Below are positions 1 through 13,040 of a DNA stretch of 62,110 nt, piece after piece. Source of the stretch: Lobulomyces angularis (lineage: Eukaryota > Chytridiomycota > Chytridiomycetes > Lobulomycetales > Lobulomycetaceae); contig JADHYX010000049.1 of NCBI GenBank assembly GCA_027604685.1, positions 8,054-70,163 of the forward strand. Direction: 5' to 3'. The translations under genes were made by a program, and so were the position numbers. The stretch's first letter is position 1. Every line of letters starts with the position of its first letter. The notes under the pieces were generated by a model that did no database searches, had not been told where the DNA came from, and saw nothing but the letters and a program-made list of their open reading frames with translations.

Positions 1-837
1 TCTTTTTATTTTTTTTTGTTTTTTATAATTTTATTTTTTTTTTTTTTTTTTTAATTAATTAGAACCAGCTCCTCCGGTAGTTCTTCAAAGTCATGAAGAA
101 GTTGTTCCATTTGAGGTAAGTTTAAAAAAATAGAAAAAAAACATTTTTTTTTTTTTTTTAAAATCATTAAAAAAAAACAAAAAAAATATTTATTATGGCA
201 GATAAAAAAAGATTCTCGAACAATCGCTATATGCGTTGATGAAAGGTAATTATTACACCCTTTTTTTTTTCTTTTGATTTGAATCCTTCGTATAGTGATT
301 ATGCCAAATCTGCATTCGAATGGGCTCTCACCAACTTCATTAGACCTGATGATAATGTTGTAATTTTAAATGCAAGAATGCACAAAGGAAAAAATGGTGA
401 ATCTCAAAATGACAAAGAATTGTCCCATGACTTGATTAGAAGTTATGCCTCTAACTTATTAAAAAAAAATATAAATTGTTCTGGACTTGCATTAGTAGGA
501 GAGCCAAGGTTTTTTTTTTTTGCAACGGTTTTTTTTTTACTTTTTTTTTGTAGAGAAGTTTTAGTTTCTAAAGTAAATGAATTAAAGGCAACAACTGTGA
601 TCGCTGGAGTTAAAGGAACTAGTGCCGTAAAACATGTTTTGGTAAGTTTTTTTTTTAATAAAAAATTTTTATTTTTGTTTCTTTTTAAATAGGTTGGAAC
701 TACTGCAGATTATCTAACTCGTCATTGTCGATGTAAATAAAAAAAAAAAAAATTTTTTTATGTATTAACAAAAATTTTCCTTTTTTTTTTTTTTTTTTTT
801 TAAAAACAAAGGTTCTGTATTAATTCCTCGTCTCTAA
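1..837 (+). CDS. Universal stress protein (UspA) family, 5' partial
   Basis: Five visible exons (63-115, 202-245, 296-508, 554-641, 693-732) and a last one at 812-837. Joined, they give a UspA fold: the first strand with 'IAICVDESDYAKSAFEWAL', a middle 'VVILNAR' strand, then 'LKATTVIAGVKGTS' and the ending 'TADYLTRHCRC' + 'SVLIPRL'. The motif set (VDxSxxxxxAfxW, G.kG.s..., S/T-xYl.xHc.cpVlI) is the eukaryotic USP signature; these small cytosolic proteins often bind nucleotide and respond to stress. The reading frame is already open at 63, behind an intron acceptor, so the start codon lies left of the window. If the last intron (733-811) were not removed, the protein would end six residues early without its final strand, so I favour splicing. 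All introns are T-rich. Family is certain; the biological role is unknown. Confidence 0.82.
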
Positions 838-1418
838 AAAAAAAAAAAAAAAATTTTATTTTTTAATTAAAAATCATTAGAATTTTTTTTTTTTTTTTAT
901 ATTTTATTTATTTTTAAAATTTTTTTTTTTGATTTTCTCTTTTTGAAAATAATACATTCTTGTCTGTCGCAATTTTTCTTTTTTTAATCAAAATTATTAT
1001 CCAAAGTAGAAAAAAAAAATATATGAATTTTATTTTTTTTTTTTTTTTGTAGATCACTTTTTTTCAAAGTATTTCTTGGATTTAACTTCAATTTCCATAT
1101 TTTTTTTTTTGATTTAAAAAAATGTTAATTGAGTAAGCTTATTAGAATTTTTTGGTTTTTTTTATTATGTAAAATTTTTTTTTTTTAAAAAAAAAAATAT
1201 TTAAAAAAAAAAAAAAAAAAAATATCTAATGTCAGACTAGAGATTTTTAAATTTTTTTTTGTCAGATCTTTTTTTTTTTTTTTTTAATTTTTGTTTTAGG
1301 AAATCGTACCATTTAAGTGGAAGGGGGAAAGATTTTTTTTTGTTTAAAAAGAAAAAAAAAATTTTTTTATTTTATAAACTTTTTTTTTTTTAAAATAAAA
1401 AAAAATAGAAAAAAAAAT
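838..1418. other. Intergenic, homopolymer-rich
   Basis: About 580 bases of long A and T runs between the USP gene and the aldehyde dehydrogenase. It must hold the 3' end of the first gene and the promoter of the second. I see no coding signal apart from a short exon-like scrap near 1298-1316 that resembles the USP exon at 63-115 (EIVPFK against EVVPFE). Confidence 0.5.
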
Positions 1419-3953
<2,535 letters not shown>

Positions 3954-4125
3954 AAAAAAAAAGAAAGATTGAAAAAAGAATACAAAAATTTTTTTAAAAA
4001 AAAAAAAAAAATTAATTTTTCTTTGTATCTATCTTTTATTATTATTATTATTATTATTTTTAAATTAAATTATTTAAATATATAAAAAAATTAAAAAAAA
4101 AAAAACTTTTTTTTATTTTTTTTTT

Positions 4126-5043
4126 TTAAAAATCTCTTTTTTTTCTTTCATTTTTTTTTGAAGATCTTGCAGTTTTTCTAAATATGTTTTTTTCCTTTGC
4201 TACTTCTTTACTAAAAAAAAAAAAAAAAATAAAAATTGTTTTTCAAAGAAAAAAAAAAAGTTATACTGTTCTTGAACTTTTATCATCTGTTCTTCAGTAG
4301 GTTCCTAGAGCGAGAAGAGAAAAAAAATTTAAATATTTTTAAAAAAATAAATTTTTCTTTTTAAATAAAATAAATAGCAAAAAAAAAAAAAGAAAAGAAA
4401 AGGAAAAAAAAAAAAAAAATTTAAATACTTTAGGAGTTTTTGAAGCGGAAATGATTGCATCAAAAATTTTTGATAAACAGTCCTCCCAATTTTGATTTTG
4501 AGTTCGTAATCTATCAGAAGCAAAAGTAATTTCTCCTTTTTTATTAATTCTATTTGAGTTCTAACCAAAAAAAAAAAAAAAAATATAATTGAAAAAAAAA
4601 AAGGAAAGAAAAAAAAATTTTTTTTGTTTTTAATTTTTATTTTTTTGTACTTGTTCACGTAATTTTCGAATCACATAACTTGGAAGCCAAGAGGACGAGG
4701 AATACAGGTTAAATCTCATGTCAACTTTAGTGTTTACTTTGTTTACATTTTGACCTCCCTTTAAAATTGAAAAAAAAAAAAAATTAATAAAAATTTTTTT
4801 TTATAACTATTTTTTTTATACCGGACCTGATGACCTTGAAAAGGTTACTTGAAAAGAATTTACAGGAATTTTTTCCTTAGAAAAATTTGATAAGAAATTT
4901 TCAACTTTTTTTATTTCTTCAGGACAAAAAACCTCCTCCGTCGATTCAACTCCATCCCTACTAATTTGTGGTTTAAAATTTAGTTTTGAAATTGAAAATT
5001 TTCTTAAATTAACTATTTTGGATATTAAATTTTTTGAATTCAT
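4126..5043 (-). CDS. ICT1: Mitochondrial peptidyl-tRNA hydrolase ICT1 (GGQ release-factor family)
   Basis: Five exons on the minus strand: 5043-4822, 4758-4651, 4560-4429, 4304-4267, 4210-4126; 194 aa. The class I release-factor catalytic loop is intact: 'SRSSGPGGQNVNKVNTKV' includes the GGQ tripeptide, then 'MRFNL' and 'ASDRLRTQNQN'. The C-terminal tail is short and basic (RSSKKNERKKRDF), as in ICT1/YaeJ, where it enters the empty mRNA channel of stalled ribosomes. The N-terminus is basic, Ser-rich and poor in acids, suiting a mitochondrial presequence. There is no codon-recognition domain, which separates it from mtRF1. Its role is to hydrolyse peptidyl-tRNA on stalled mitoribosomes; in animals it is also a large-subunit protein. 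It is divergent with ATG12, with only 97 bp between start codons, so they share a promoter region. Confidence 0.9.
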
Positions 5044-5140
5044 TTTTTTTTATTTTTTTTAAAGGGTTTTTTAAGTTTTGAAAATTCAAAAATATTAATT
5101 CATAAAAAAAAATTTTAAAAAAAAAATAAAAAAAATAATA
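5044..5140. promoter_or_regulatory. Bidirectional promoter, ICT1 / ATG12
   Basis: Ninety-seven bases separate the two ATG codons and contain only A/T-rich sequence. Both 5' UTRs and core promoters must fit here. I see no clear TATA box that stands out from the background. Confidence 0.55.
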
Positions 5141-5666
5141 ATGGCAGACGTTGAAAAGAAGATAAAAAATGAAGAAAAAGTTGTAGTTCATTTTGTCAAC
5201 GTTGGCTCTTTGACGTAATAATTCAAAAAAAAAAAAAAATCAAAAAATATAATTTTTAACTTTTAAATTAGAAAAAAAAAAGAAATAAAAAAAATAAAAA
5301 AAAAATTAAACTTTTTTAGTTTAAAAAGTCCATATGTGAAAGTAAATAAATCTGAAACTTTTCAAGTTATAACAAACTATTTAAAAAAGCAACTTAAATT
5401 GAATAAAGAAAATGACAATTTAGTAAAAAAAAAAAAAAAAATTTTTAAAAAGAAACTAATTTTTTATTTTATTTTTTTAAAAGTTTTTATACCTAAATAG
5501 TGCCTTTGCACCATCTCCTGATGAAAATGTTGGTAACTTATATAATGTAAAATTAAAAAAAAAAAAAAAAAAAAATGTTTTAATTAAAAAAAAAAATAAA
5601 AAAAAGTGTTTTGGAGTTGACAGGAAATTAATTATAAACTATTCTACCAATCCTGCTTGGGGTTAA
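5141..5666 (+). CDS. ATG12: Autophagy ubiquitin-like modifier Atg12
   Basis: Four exons (5141-5214, 5320-5422, 5484-5546, 5607-5666) encode 99 aa. Conserved Atg12 blocks are easy to see: '[11 protein letters not shown]', '[12 protein letters not shown]', '[20 protein letters not shown]', '[19 protein letters not shown]'. The chain ends exactly at the conserved terminal glycine, so no protease maturation is needed before activation by Atg7 and Atg10 and conjugation to Atg5. The Atg12-Atg5 conjugate acts with Atg16 in lipidation of Atg8 at the growing autophagosome. The protein is essentially the bare ubiquitin fold, lacking the long N-terminal extension of yeast Atg12. Confidence 0.96.
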
Positions 5667-6027
5667 AAGTTATCAGTTATTTTTTTTTTAAATTAAAAAA
5701 TTTTAAAAAAATCTTTTTTCATCAATTCATTGTTGATTGTATTCTTTCTTTTCTTTTTAATAAAATTTTTTTTTAAGCAATCTTACAAAAAAAAAAAAAA
5801 AAATTAAATTTAAATTATTTAAAAAAAAAAATAGTAAAACAAAAAATTAATTTTAATAAAATTAAAATAAAAAAAACCTTACTGAAAAAAATTGTGAAAC
5901 AAGAAAAAAAAAAAAAATTTTCAAAAAATTATCCTAGTTCAAATAAAAAAAAAAATCTTGAATCAAAAAAAAAAAATAAAATAAAAAACATAATTTTAAA
6001 TATTTTTTTACTTCGTTTTTTATCATC
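5667..6027. other. Intergenic, A-rich
   Basis: About 360 bases of A-rich and T-rich runs between ATG12 and RPB11, both on the plus strand. I see no gene, RNA or repeat beyond homopolymers. Confidence 0.5.
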
Positions 6028-6624
6028 ATGAATGCTCCAGATCGATTCGAATTGTTTGTGATTCCCGATGGAGAATCTAAAATTCAAATGGAAAAAGATA
6101 CCAGAGTGCCAAATTCAGCAAGTTTCACATTTTTAAAGGAAGATCACACTTTAGCCAATATGTTAAGGATGTAAATATAAATTTTTCTTTTCTTTTTTTT
6201 TTTTTTTTTTATCACTTTTTATTTTTAATTTTATCTTTTTTTTTTTTATTTTAAAAAAGGCAACTTTTAAAAAATCCTAAAGTTTTGTTTGCAGGTATAA
6301 TAAAAAATTAAAAAAATTAATTTTTTTTTTTAAATTTTTTTTTCTAGGCTACAAAGTACCACACCCCCTTGAACATAGTTTTGTATTAAAAATTCAAACC
6401 ATTCCTGATACCACCCCTTTAGAATGTTTAAGAAATGATATTACCTTACTAATAGCAGAAATTACTGGGATAAAGAAAAAATTTGAGGTATTTTTTTTTT
6501 TTTATTTTCTATTAAAATTTATTTTTATTTAATTTTTTAGAATGAATTAACACTCCATGGAGTTCACAATTCTGCTATGAATGATCATATAATGAATGTT
6601 TCCAATGTAGATACAAATTTTTAA
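6028..6624 (+). CDS. RPB11: RNA polymerase II subunit Rpb11
   Basis: Four exons (6028-6170, 6260-6294, 6348-6487, 6541-6624) give 133 aa, close to the usual 115-125. The start 'MNAPDRFELFVIPDGESKI' and the alpha-like dimerisation motif 'EDHTLANMLRMQLLKNPKVL' followed by 'FAGYKVPHPLEH' are diagnostic for Rpb11/POLR2J rather than Rpc19. Rpb11 pairs with Rpb3 to form the alpha-like platform that starts assembly of Pol II in the nucleus. The second exon is only 35 nt. Splice phases all agree and no key part is missing. Confidence 0.95.
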
Positions 6625-6843
6625 TAAATTTTTTTACTGTTTTAAATTAAAAAAATAAAGAAAAAAAAATAAAAAATAACGATAAAAATAAAATAAAAAA
6701 AAAAATAATTTATTAAAAGTGGTAAATTTTGCTTTGCTAATTACAGGAATCCAAGTTTAAATTTTTTTTTTTTTTTTTTATTTTTTCGTTAATATATTTA
6801 AATGATTGTTTCTTAGTGTATAAAATGATTAATTTTCCAACTT

Positions 6844-7287
6844 CTATTGTTCACTCCTTTCTAATAAACGTCTCTTCCTTTGTTCTGCAACTAAAGGAGA
6901 TTCTCCTCTACCTAAACCTGTAAAATCTAACGCATGCTGAAAAATTAAAAAAAAATAAAAAAATTTAAATATAAAAGAACTGCAAAAAAAAAATTTCAAC
7001 TTACGTGCCATTTATAACAACCTAAAAATATCAAACCAGGAACAACCAAAGTCAACATAACAGAGTATGTAATAGTTCTTCTATTAAATTTAAAATAGGC
7101 ATGGGTATTTTCTTTCATATGATACCATTTTTCAATAGCAGGATCTTTTATAAAACATTAATTTAAAACAAAAAAATATATTGTATAAAATTTGAATTTA
7201 ATTTTCTTATATTCATTTTTTTTTTTTACCGATTAATAATGCAGGATATTTTGATTTACCACTGGAATATTTTCTTAAAAAAAACAT
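6844..7287 (-). CDS. NDUFB4: Complex I subunit, NDUFB4-like (B15)
   Basis: Three exons (7287-7230, 7144-7005, 6936-6844) encode 96 aa. The central 'DPAIEKWYHMKENTHAYFKF' followed by 'NRRT' matches the 'DPa.erw..mre...kyfrw.prt' signature of NDUFB4. One transmembrane helix follows ('SVMLTLVVPGLIFLGCYKW'), then the C-terminal 'GLGRGESPL' and a basic end. This accessory subunit sits in the mitochondrial inner membrane, in the distal membrane arm of NADH:ubiquinone oxidoreductase, so the organism should have a respiring mitochondrion. The gene is divergent with CBP20; 220 bp separate the two starts. Confidence 0.82.
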
Positions 7288-7507
7288 TTTATTTTTTTTT
7301 TTTTATTTTTTTAAAAAGAAAAGTACTTTCTTAAACTAAAAAAAATTAAAAAAAAAAATCAAAACCCTCTTTTTAAGGATTTTTTTGGTTATTTTTTTTT
7401 TTTTTAATTTCTTTGATATAAAATTTTTAAAAAATTAATAAATAAAAACTTTAAAAAAACTAGATCTACTCAAATTCAAAATATATAAAAAAAAAATAGA
7501 AAAAATT

Positions 7508-8514
7508 ATGACTTCAATTTGTCCAACTTTGGGAATGCAAACCAACTATAAAGATAAATCCTTTCAAGGAAGTGATGAAGAATGGAAAACATTGATGAGC
7601 ACCTCTGCTACGCTGTATTTAGGCAATTTGGCATTTTATACAACGGAAGAGCAGATATATCAGTTATTTTCTAAAGCTGGTGAAGTGAAGCGAATAATTA
7701 TGGGTTTGGATAAAAATAAAAAAACTCCCTGTGGATTTTGTTTTGTAGAGTAAAAAATATTAATAATAAAAAAATAATAAATAAAAACAAAAAAAAAAAA
7801 AAGATTTTATTTTAGAAGCGATGCCTTGGATGCAGTAAAATACATCAGTGGCACCAAATTAGACGATAGAATTATAAGAGCAGATATTGATCCAGGCTTT
7901 AAGAGTGGCAGACAATATGGAAGAGGAAAATCCGGTGGTCAAGTAAGTTTTTTAGAAACACCTTTACAAAAAAAAAAAACAAAAATTGCTACATCTTTGT
8001 ATACAACTTTGCAAAGTTGATTTTGGTATTTTGGTAGGTTCGAGATGAATATCGAGAGGAATATGATGCCGGTAGAGGAGGTTGGAACGCCGCTGAACAA
8101 AAAAGACAGGAGGAAGAGAGAGATGAACTACAGAAGGTAAAATTTATAATAAAAAATACAATACTAAAATAATGCTCCTTAACAAAAAAAAGGAAACGTA
8201 TTCTAATTTGACCCAAGTTCCTTCTGGAGCACAAACAAACTACGATAATACCAGTATGTTAACAAAAAAAAAAAATTATGAAGTTTTTTAATCATGAAAA
8301 AAAAAAATAATTTATTTTTACGGTGCAACAGTTGAGACAGGAAATAACAAAAGAAATAGAGAAGATGATGATGAAGATATGGATGATTTTCGACAGAAAA
8401 ATAAAAGTGAAAGATTCAGGTTTTTTATTTTAATACTTTTATAATTTTTTTTTTTTTATTTTTTTCCTTTTCCTTTTTTTTTTTAGGGAAGATAAATCTG
8501 ATGATGAGATGTAA
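7508..8514 (+). CDS. NCBP2: Nuclear cap-binding protein subunit 2 (CBP20)
   Basis: Six exons (7508-7749, 7816-7942, 8038-8136, 8193-8253, 8332-8419, 8487-8514) give 214 aa. One RRM carries RNP2 'LYLGNLAF' and RNP1 'PCGFCFVE'. The cap-stacking and C-terminal blocks follow: '[17 protein letters not shown]', '[20 protein letters not shown]', 'YDAGRGG'. These are invariant in CBP20, which with CBP80 binds the m7G cap co-transcriptionally and guides splicing, export and decay. The C-terminal 60 residues are charged (Arg/Glu/Asp) and low in complexity. ATG at 7508 is the first in frame and fits the short N-terminal helix of the family. Confidence 0.95.
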
Positions 8515-8756
8515 CATTTTTTCTTTTTTTTTATTAAAAGAAAAACCTGCTAAAAAAAAAAAAAAAATATCATTTTTTTTTTTATATTACAATTTCTTTA
8601 ATTTAATTTTTTTTCAAGATGAATGTTTTAATATTTTTTAAAAAAAAAAGAGAAAAATACATCAATCAACAACAAAAAAAAAAATAAAAAATATAATTAA
8701 AAAAAACTCTTTTTTTTTTTTTTAAATCTAAAAACTACTATCTTTTTTTTTTTTTT

Positions 8757-9520
8757 TTAAACTTGAAGTCTATTTTCTTTTGCGTACTTGAAATTAAAAA
8801 AAAAAATTTTTTTTTTTTTAAAAAAACAAACAAAAAAAAAGCAATACCTTTTTCATCACTCTAATTATATATTCAACCTGGGGATTTGAAGTATTTCTTA
8901 ATATTGTTATAACATCTCTAAAATATTCTTTAGGTTCTTGTCCTACAATTATTTTTTGAAATACACCGATACAAGCACCTCTAAAAAAAAAAAAATTAAA
9001 AAAAGAATAAAAAAAAAAAAAATTTTTTTTTTTTTGTTTTTTTCATTACCTTTTGCCTTCCCAGTATTCAGGAGAAGGATCTAACCTCTCCAAAACATCA
9101 AATGCTTTCATTGCAAAGTAATAGTGTCCTAACTAAAAAAAAGTAAAAAAAATTTAAAAAAAATTTATAACTTACTTTGTAGCAGTCATTTGCAATCAAC
9201 TGAAGTAGACTGAAAGATTCACTTGAAGTTTCCATTTTTAAATATAACTCCCAAGCTAATCTTGGTTTTTTATTTGTGATATCTAAAAAAAAAAAAATAA
9301 AAATAAAATAATGTGAATTAAAAAAAAATTAACAAAAAAAATTAAAAAAATTTTTTAATTTCTTACAGCATCTAGCTAAATGACTTAAATATGCATATTC
9401 TCCTTTAAATTTTTCACTTTGAATCATGAGAAGTGCTTCTTCTGCTTCTTCAAAAGAACCTGCTGCTACTTTGGCTTGTCCATAGTTGTAGTTAAAGGTA
9501 TCATCGTTATAAAAGTAACC
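8757..9520 (-). pseudogene. IFT56: IFT56 (TTC26) C-terminal region, out of frame with the upstream gene
   Basis: Five exons (9520-9367, 9282-9176, 9132-9050, 8980-8848, 8786-8757) form an open frame of 168 aa almost collinear with the C-terminus of IFT56: '[20 protein letters not shown]', '[17 protein letters not shown]', '[14 protein letters not shown]', '[20 protein letters not shown]', ending 'YAKENRLQV'. IFT56 is a TPR protein of intraflagellar transport complex B. About 380 N-terminal residues of the family are missing. Instead, a LisH-CTLH-CRA gene lies directly upstream on the same strand, and its last exon does not join this one in phase: GT-AG splicing 9554 to 9520 reaches TAA after four codons. 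Conservation and tidy introns argue it is or was translated. It may be a fusion with one lost base, an assembly error, or a young pseudogene. Confidence 0.7.
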
Positions 9521-9521
9521 C

Positions 9522-10426
9522 TTAAAAAAAAAGATAAAAGAAATTTAAATTACCAAGAATATAGCTATTTAATTCGTTCGCCAACTCTTCTCTTTTTACG
9601 GAGGATAAAAAAGTGGATACTTGAGGAGAATTTTTAGGATCTGGGTAAGCAATCAAAGATATGACGTCTTGAAGATGGGATTTAAATTTTTCTCCCATAT
9701 ATGCAAACCTACCCAATTCTTCAAAAAAAATAAACAATTTTATTTTATTTTTCTTATTAAAATGTGATGTTAAGTTTTAAAACCTTCTTGGGCAAATGTA
9801 AAGGCTTCATTTGAGTCTATTCTTATATATTCAATAAATTGTTGACAATGTAGTAAAAAACACATATATAGAGATTCAGGTGTTGTTCCTGTTTTATTTT
9901 TTATTGTTTATATAGTTTTTATTTTTATTTTTATTTACCAGAAAGTGAATTTGGAAATGCGCTATTGCAATACTCAATAGCGTCCTTTATATTTCCAGAA
10001 TTTACGAGATGATAGATCACTAAAAAAAAAAAAGAAAATAGTGTTAAAGAAAAACCTACTAAAGATTCATATTTTTACCTTTTCTATCTTCCAAACTCTT
10101 ACTATCTTCAGATGCAATAGATGCTTGATTAAAACTTGAGGGTCGATTGATTGTGGTGTCTAGCCTTTTCGCATCCTTCATTTCCACATCTTCCTTTTTA
10201 AATGAAAAAACAAGAATTTATTATAAAACCGTCAGAAAAGTTAATTCAAATAATAATTGTCTATTCATACATTTGAATTGGTACTAGAATTGTTGTTGAT
10301 ATTACTAATCTGAGTACTACTTGAAAAAGAATTTGCCGTTTCACTATAACAGTTGTGTACCAAGTGCTCATATATCAACCAGTGTAAAACTGATATATCT
10401 CCTGTTTCTTTTTCTAATTCACTCAT
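9522..10426 (-). CDS. LisH-CTLH-CRA domain protein (RanBPM/Gid-like)
   Basis: Five exons (10426-10271, 10193-10079, 10019-9939, 9888-9784, 9718-9522). Residues about 10-40 are a LisH motif ('[21 protein letters not shown]'-like start), then a Ser/Asn-rich linker, a CTLH ('[20 protein letters not shown]') and the start of a CRA ('[11 protein letters not shown]', '[13 protein letters not shown]'). This order is typical of RanBPM/Gid1-type scaffold subunits of the CTLH (GID) ubiquitin ligase, but the SPRY domain of Gid1/RanBPM is absent. The CRA domain stops half way: read through the last intron it ends after 217 aa, and spliced it ends a few codons later. IFT56 C-terminal sequence follows at once. 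It could be a short CTLH adaptor or the front of a chimera. Confidence 0.72.
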
Positions 10427-10648
10427 ATTTTTTTTTTTTTAGATCAATTTTTTTTATTTTTTTTTTTTTTTATTCTGAAATAATTCGGACATTGAAAAAA
10501 ATAAAAAATAAAAATAAATATTATTTTTACAAATGAGAAAATCATTGATTTATCCAAAAAAAAATAAAATGAAAATTCCTACTGAAATCATTTAATAAAG
10601 TGATAAAAAATAATTTTAGGAATAAAAATAAAAAAAAGGAAAAAATAA

Positions 10649-12669
10649 CTATAACTTGGTAGATTTCCATTGATAACCGTGAGTTCTTTTGTATCCATGA
10701 TTTTCAATCCATCGTGATAAACTAGCTGGTCCTCTAGATCCAAATTCATACAACTCAGGCTTTATTTTTTCTTTTTCAATTTGGTGCAAGACTGGTGTAA
10801 AAATTTTCCATGCTGCGTCCAACTCATCATCTCTGACGAACTAAAAAATCATTAATTAAGAACAATAATAAAAGGAACAAATTACGTTTGATTTTTCTCC
10901 CTTTAAAACATCTAAAATTAGAGACTCATATGCATCTGGAATGCGTGACAGAGAATACCTATCAGTATAGGAAAGGTCTAATTCAGAAATAACGGCGGCG
11001 TTTGATAAACCTAAAAAATAATTTATAGCTTTCCCTTATAAAACAATACCTGGTTCTTTGTTCATAACTTTCATGTAAACAGCCTCCTTTGGTTGAATTC
11101 GAATAACTAATTCATTTCTTGCTAGACCAGGATAAATGGATCCTGGAACGTCCTAAACATCAAAAAGATAAATTTTAAGACAGAAAAATATAATGTTGCC
11201 TGAAACTGAATTCGAACTTCTGCTTTGGCTTCATCTAGTGCTTTTCCACATTTTAGAATAAAAGGAACACCTGTTTTGAAAAATGAAGATATGGAATTGT
11301 TTTTTAAATTTCAACATATAATTACAAAATACCATCCCAACGTTCATTGGCGATATTAAAAACTGCAGCGGCAAAAGTAGCTGTATAAGAATCTTGTGGT
11401 ACCCCTTCATCATCCTTATATCCTTTATTTTTTCCATCAGCACTTCTTGTGTATTGTCCCAATAAAACGTCATCAATGGATAAAGGCTTAATAGAACGAA
11501 GAACTTTGACTTTTTCATTTCTAACGTCTTCTGCGTCTAAAGTTACTGGTCTGCCCATCGCAACTATAGAGAGTATTTGGAACAAATGATTTTGCATTAT
11601 CTTAGAATTGAAAGCAAAGATAAATAAACAAATTAATAAGAACAATGTTAGTTGTAAATAAAAATTTTATTATTTTTCTCACATCTCGAATAATTCCAAA
11701 CTCATTAAAATATCCACCTCGACCTTCTGTCCCAATAACTTCCTTAAAGGTAATTTGCACATTACTAACTAAAATTTGGATGGAAAATTAAAAAAATTTT
11801 TTTAAATTTGAATTTTTAGAGAAAATAGAAAAAGAAAACGTACTGTAATATCTATTCCAGACAGCACCAAAAATAACATTACCAAACCTATAAAAAAAAA
11901 AAAAAAAATTAAAATTTTTAAGTTATTGTTACCTCAGCATCATTAAATTTTTAACCATTTCTTTTCCTAAATAATGATCAATTCTATATATCTATAGGAA
12001 AAATTCCAATAATTCTGTTTTTTTTAAAAATTATACCTCATCTTCTTTCCAGTGCTTAGACAAAGCCCTAGATAACACTCTCGAACTATCAAAATCTTTG
12101 CCAAATGGCTTTTCAACAATAAGTCGATTATCTCCTTTTTTTGAATAAACATTTTCCTTTAAACCTTCTGACGCGGAAATAAAAACTGTGGGTGGTCTAA
12201 AAAAATAAATGTACATATGTTAAGTTTCTTCTCAAAGGTAACGCAGCATTTAATCTTCCTTTTGTTTTTACACTTACAATGCCATGTAAAATATCCTATT
12301 TTTTTTTCGATCATCTTCGCCCTCTAGGTTAGTGACAAATTTATCCAAATTTTGAAAACTTTCTTTTTTGTCATAGCTTCCCGAACAGTACGTACAAATT
12401 TCCAAAAACCTTTCTAGAACAGCTTTATCCTCGTCGGATACTTTAATTTTTGAAGTAATTCTTTTTTTAAATTCATCCAACTTTATTTCACTTCTTGCGT
12501 AACCAATTATTTGGCAAGATTTTGGTAAAAAGTCGTTTTTAAACAATCCAAATAAAGCTGGATAAGTTTTTTTAAATGCCAGATCTCCTGATGCTCCAAG
12601 AATTATTATTGCTGTATTTTCTTTTTCAGTGCTATGTGAAGTCATTTCAAATACTATATCTGTATTCAT
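10649..12669 (-). CDS. ZWF1: Glucose-6-phosphate 1-dehydrogenase
   Basis: About ten exons; the first is 12669-12278 and the stop is at 10649-10651. NADP-binding '[20 protein letters not shown]' begins near residue 20. The substrate site '[14 protein letters not shown]' with catalytic His, then 'NVIFGAVWN', 'FGIIRDVMQNHLFQ', and the family C-terminal '[20 protein letters not shown]' are all intact. It catalyses the first, NADPH-making step of the oxidative pentose phosphate pathway in the cytosol. Two Met codons lie in the first nine residues; the upstream one at 12669 is used here but either could serve. Divergent from the GCK-III kinase with 371 bp between starts. Confidence 0.95.
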
Positions 12670-13040
12670 TAAAAAAATTGTTTAGAAAAAACTGATTTGA
12701 TCTGTATATTTAAAATGCATAATTTTATTTTTTATTTTAAAGTGACTAAAGATAAAATGACTTGCAGCGACCAACAAAAAAAAAAGACTCTTACATCTAA
12801 GGATTGATACTAAATCACTTCTCACACTCTTTAAAACCGCTTTAAAATTGTTTTTTGAAATATTGGATTATTCAAAAATTGAAACAAAGTTTTTTTTTTT
12901 TTTTTTATAATTTGTAATTATAAAATTCAAATTTTGATCAAAAAAATTTTTTTCATCCGAATATTTTTTAATTGAAAAAAAAAATAATAAAATTTTTTAA
13001 TATAAGTTTTTTTAATTTTTTTTTGTATTAGAAAGTTATA
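12670..13040. promoter_or_regulatory. Divergent intergenic region, ZWF1 / GCK-III kinase
   Basis: 371 AT-rich bases between two start codons on opposite strands. It must carry both promoters. I see no recognisable factor site and no gene. Confidence 0.45.

Noticed and set aside
1298..1316. Exon-like scrap (EIVPFK) resembling the USP exon at 63-115 (EVVPFE)
   Set aside because: Only about 18 bases, no continuing frame and no donor of normal form. Could be a decayed exon copy but chance is as likely.
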